A stretch of DNA of 64,000 nucleotides from Breviolum minutum Mf 1.05b.01 (lineage: Eukaryota; Sar; Dinophyceae; Suessiales; Symbiodiniaceae): contig DF239083.1 in assembly GCA_000507305.1 (NCBI GenBank), forward strand, positions 61,713 to 125,712, in the 5' to 3' direction. Shown piece after piece: positions 63,257-64,000 of the stretch. The translations under genes were made by a program, and so were the position numbers. The notes beneath the pieces were generated by a model that searched no databases, had not been told where the DNA came from, and saw nothing but the letters and a program-made list of their open reading frames with translations. Position 1 is the stretch's first letter. Each line of letters starts with the position of its first letter.

Positions 63257-64000
63257 CTCTGTGACCGTCGCAGTGGCGTGCCTCCGGTGGGTTCACGCGA
63301 TTTTGGGAAACTTTCACCACGATTCTTTGCCGGGAAAATGTTCCCTTCAAGGAATGACATCTGTCTTTTTTAACCAACGCTGACAATCTCAATTCTCTAA
63401 AGTTCATTGTGGAATTTCCCCTACAGCAAATGAAGGAAACAGTAATCGGGGACAATTCCCCAAACTAATAAACCACTTATATAAATGGAACAACAAGTGA
63501 CAAAAACGGATGAAAAAGGGCAACTTCTTTATCAACTGCCCTGGTGGATTTGTCACGACAAATGATAATGACAAATGATCACTAATATATTAAAACTAAA
63601 TATGTATATATATATACATAAATAAATATCGTGTAGTAGACATACTAGTATCACTATTATCAACCAATATTGCTTTATCTATGATGTCTAAAATATATCG
63701 CATATCATTCGTTGCAATTAATATGTATTATGCAGTCTTGTTTAACCACATAACATATGTGGATAATGTGGGATGAACAACACGCGTCGCTATTGTTGAG
63801 TGGAGAGGTGATGCAGAAGGTCATCCTGACGTGTGATACACTATCTTCCATGGTGATATCCCATCCAAAAACGACTGAAAACAACCTACAATACTGTTGA
63901 TGGAAGAAGTCCTGCACTGGTGGATATGGTAAATATCCCGTTATTTACAGGGTTTGAGACGTCCCAGGTGGTGCTGGATTTCTTCCATCAACCGTATCAG
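63257..64000. other. Intron to window end, no exon seen
   Basis: AT-rich, with an (AT)n tract at 63602-63620. The family B element at 63892-63996 closes the window. Confidence 0.4.
63892..63996. mobile_element. Family B MITE, complete copy at the window end
   Basis: TA|CTGTTGATGGAAGAAGTCC at the left. The right end is the complement of TA|CGGTTGATGGAAGAAATCC, extended by AGCACCACCTGGGACGT. 105 bp. Confidence 0.85.

Noticed and set aside
1..64000. Dinoflagellate spliced-leader relics, tRNA or rRNA genes
   Set aside because: By eye I found no sequence close to the conserved spliced leader and no cloverleaf or rRNA core sequence. A computed search would be needed to exclude short or degenerate ones.

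Overview
The window looks like nuclear DNA of a dinoflagellate, most likely a member of or close to Symbiodiniaceae. Coding sequence is broken into very many short exons. Acceptors are nearly always AG|G, and donors are a mix of GT, GC and GA, as is known for dinoflagellates. Introns are AT-rich with long (AT)n runs. A short foldback repeat occurs whose translation (INHPFWGTPIFGN / PKWMVYNGKPY) I remember from Symbiodiniaceae gene models. Several right-hand exons resemble, from memory, a large uncharacterised protein family expanded in Symbiodiniaceae. I could run no search. There is no bacterial-type operon, rRNA, tRNA or CRISPR that I can support.

Layout. (1) About 0.3-31.6 kb, minus strand: some 60 micro-exons. 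From 7 kb upward they encode heptad-like coiled coil rich in Glu, Lys, Gln, Leu and Ala. Below 6 kb they encode acidic or basic Val/Pro/Glu/Lys-rich sequence, probably the C-terminal part. Within this region about 6.8-13.2 kb and 13.4-19.0 kb are a diverged tandem duplication, exons and introns alike. (2) About 32-50.07 kb, plus strand: about 55 exons of one very large gene, or two adjacent ones. In order they encode acidic linkers, a Lys/Ala/Pro-rich segment with an AT-hook, a conserved GASIGVVL domain, a domain with PC and ENP motifs reminiscent of cytosine methyltransferases, linker and coiled-coil segments, and a long C-terminal domain (YGD-like, VTEIRGD, CxxCC, PKFH, EDFVGRV). It ends at a stop at 50064-50066. 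(3) About 50.8-63.3 kb, minus strand: some 30 more coiled-coil micro-exons with the same architecture as region 1.

The minus-strand exons on both sides of the plus-strand gene share size, composition, strand and phase. I saw no start or stop at the breaks, so the simplest reading is one giant minus-strand coiled-coil gene that spans the window and hosts the plus-strand gene in an intron of about 19 kb. Two separate minus-strand genes remain possible. Three families of short TA-flanked inverted-repeat elements, several simple repeats and two strong hairpins lie in the introns. Exon boundaries were placed by hand from splice signals and frame. Individual ends, especially GC and GA donors, are uncertain.
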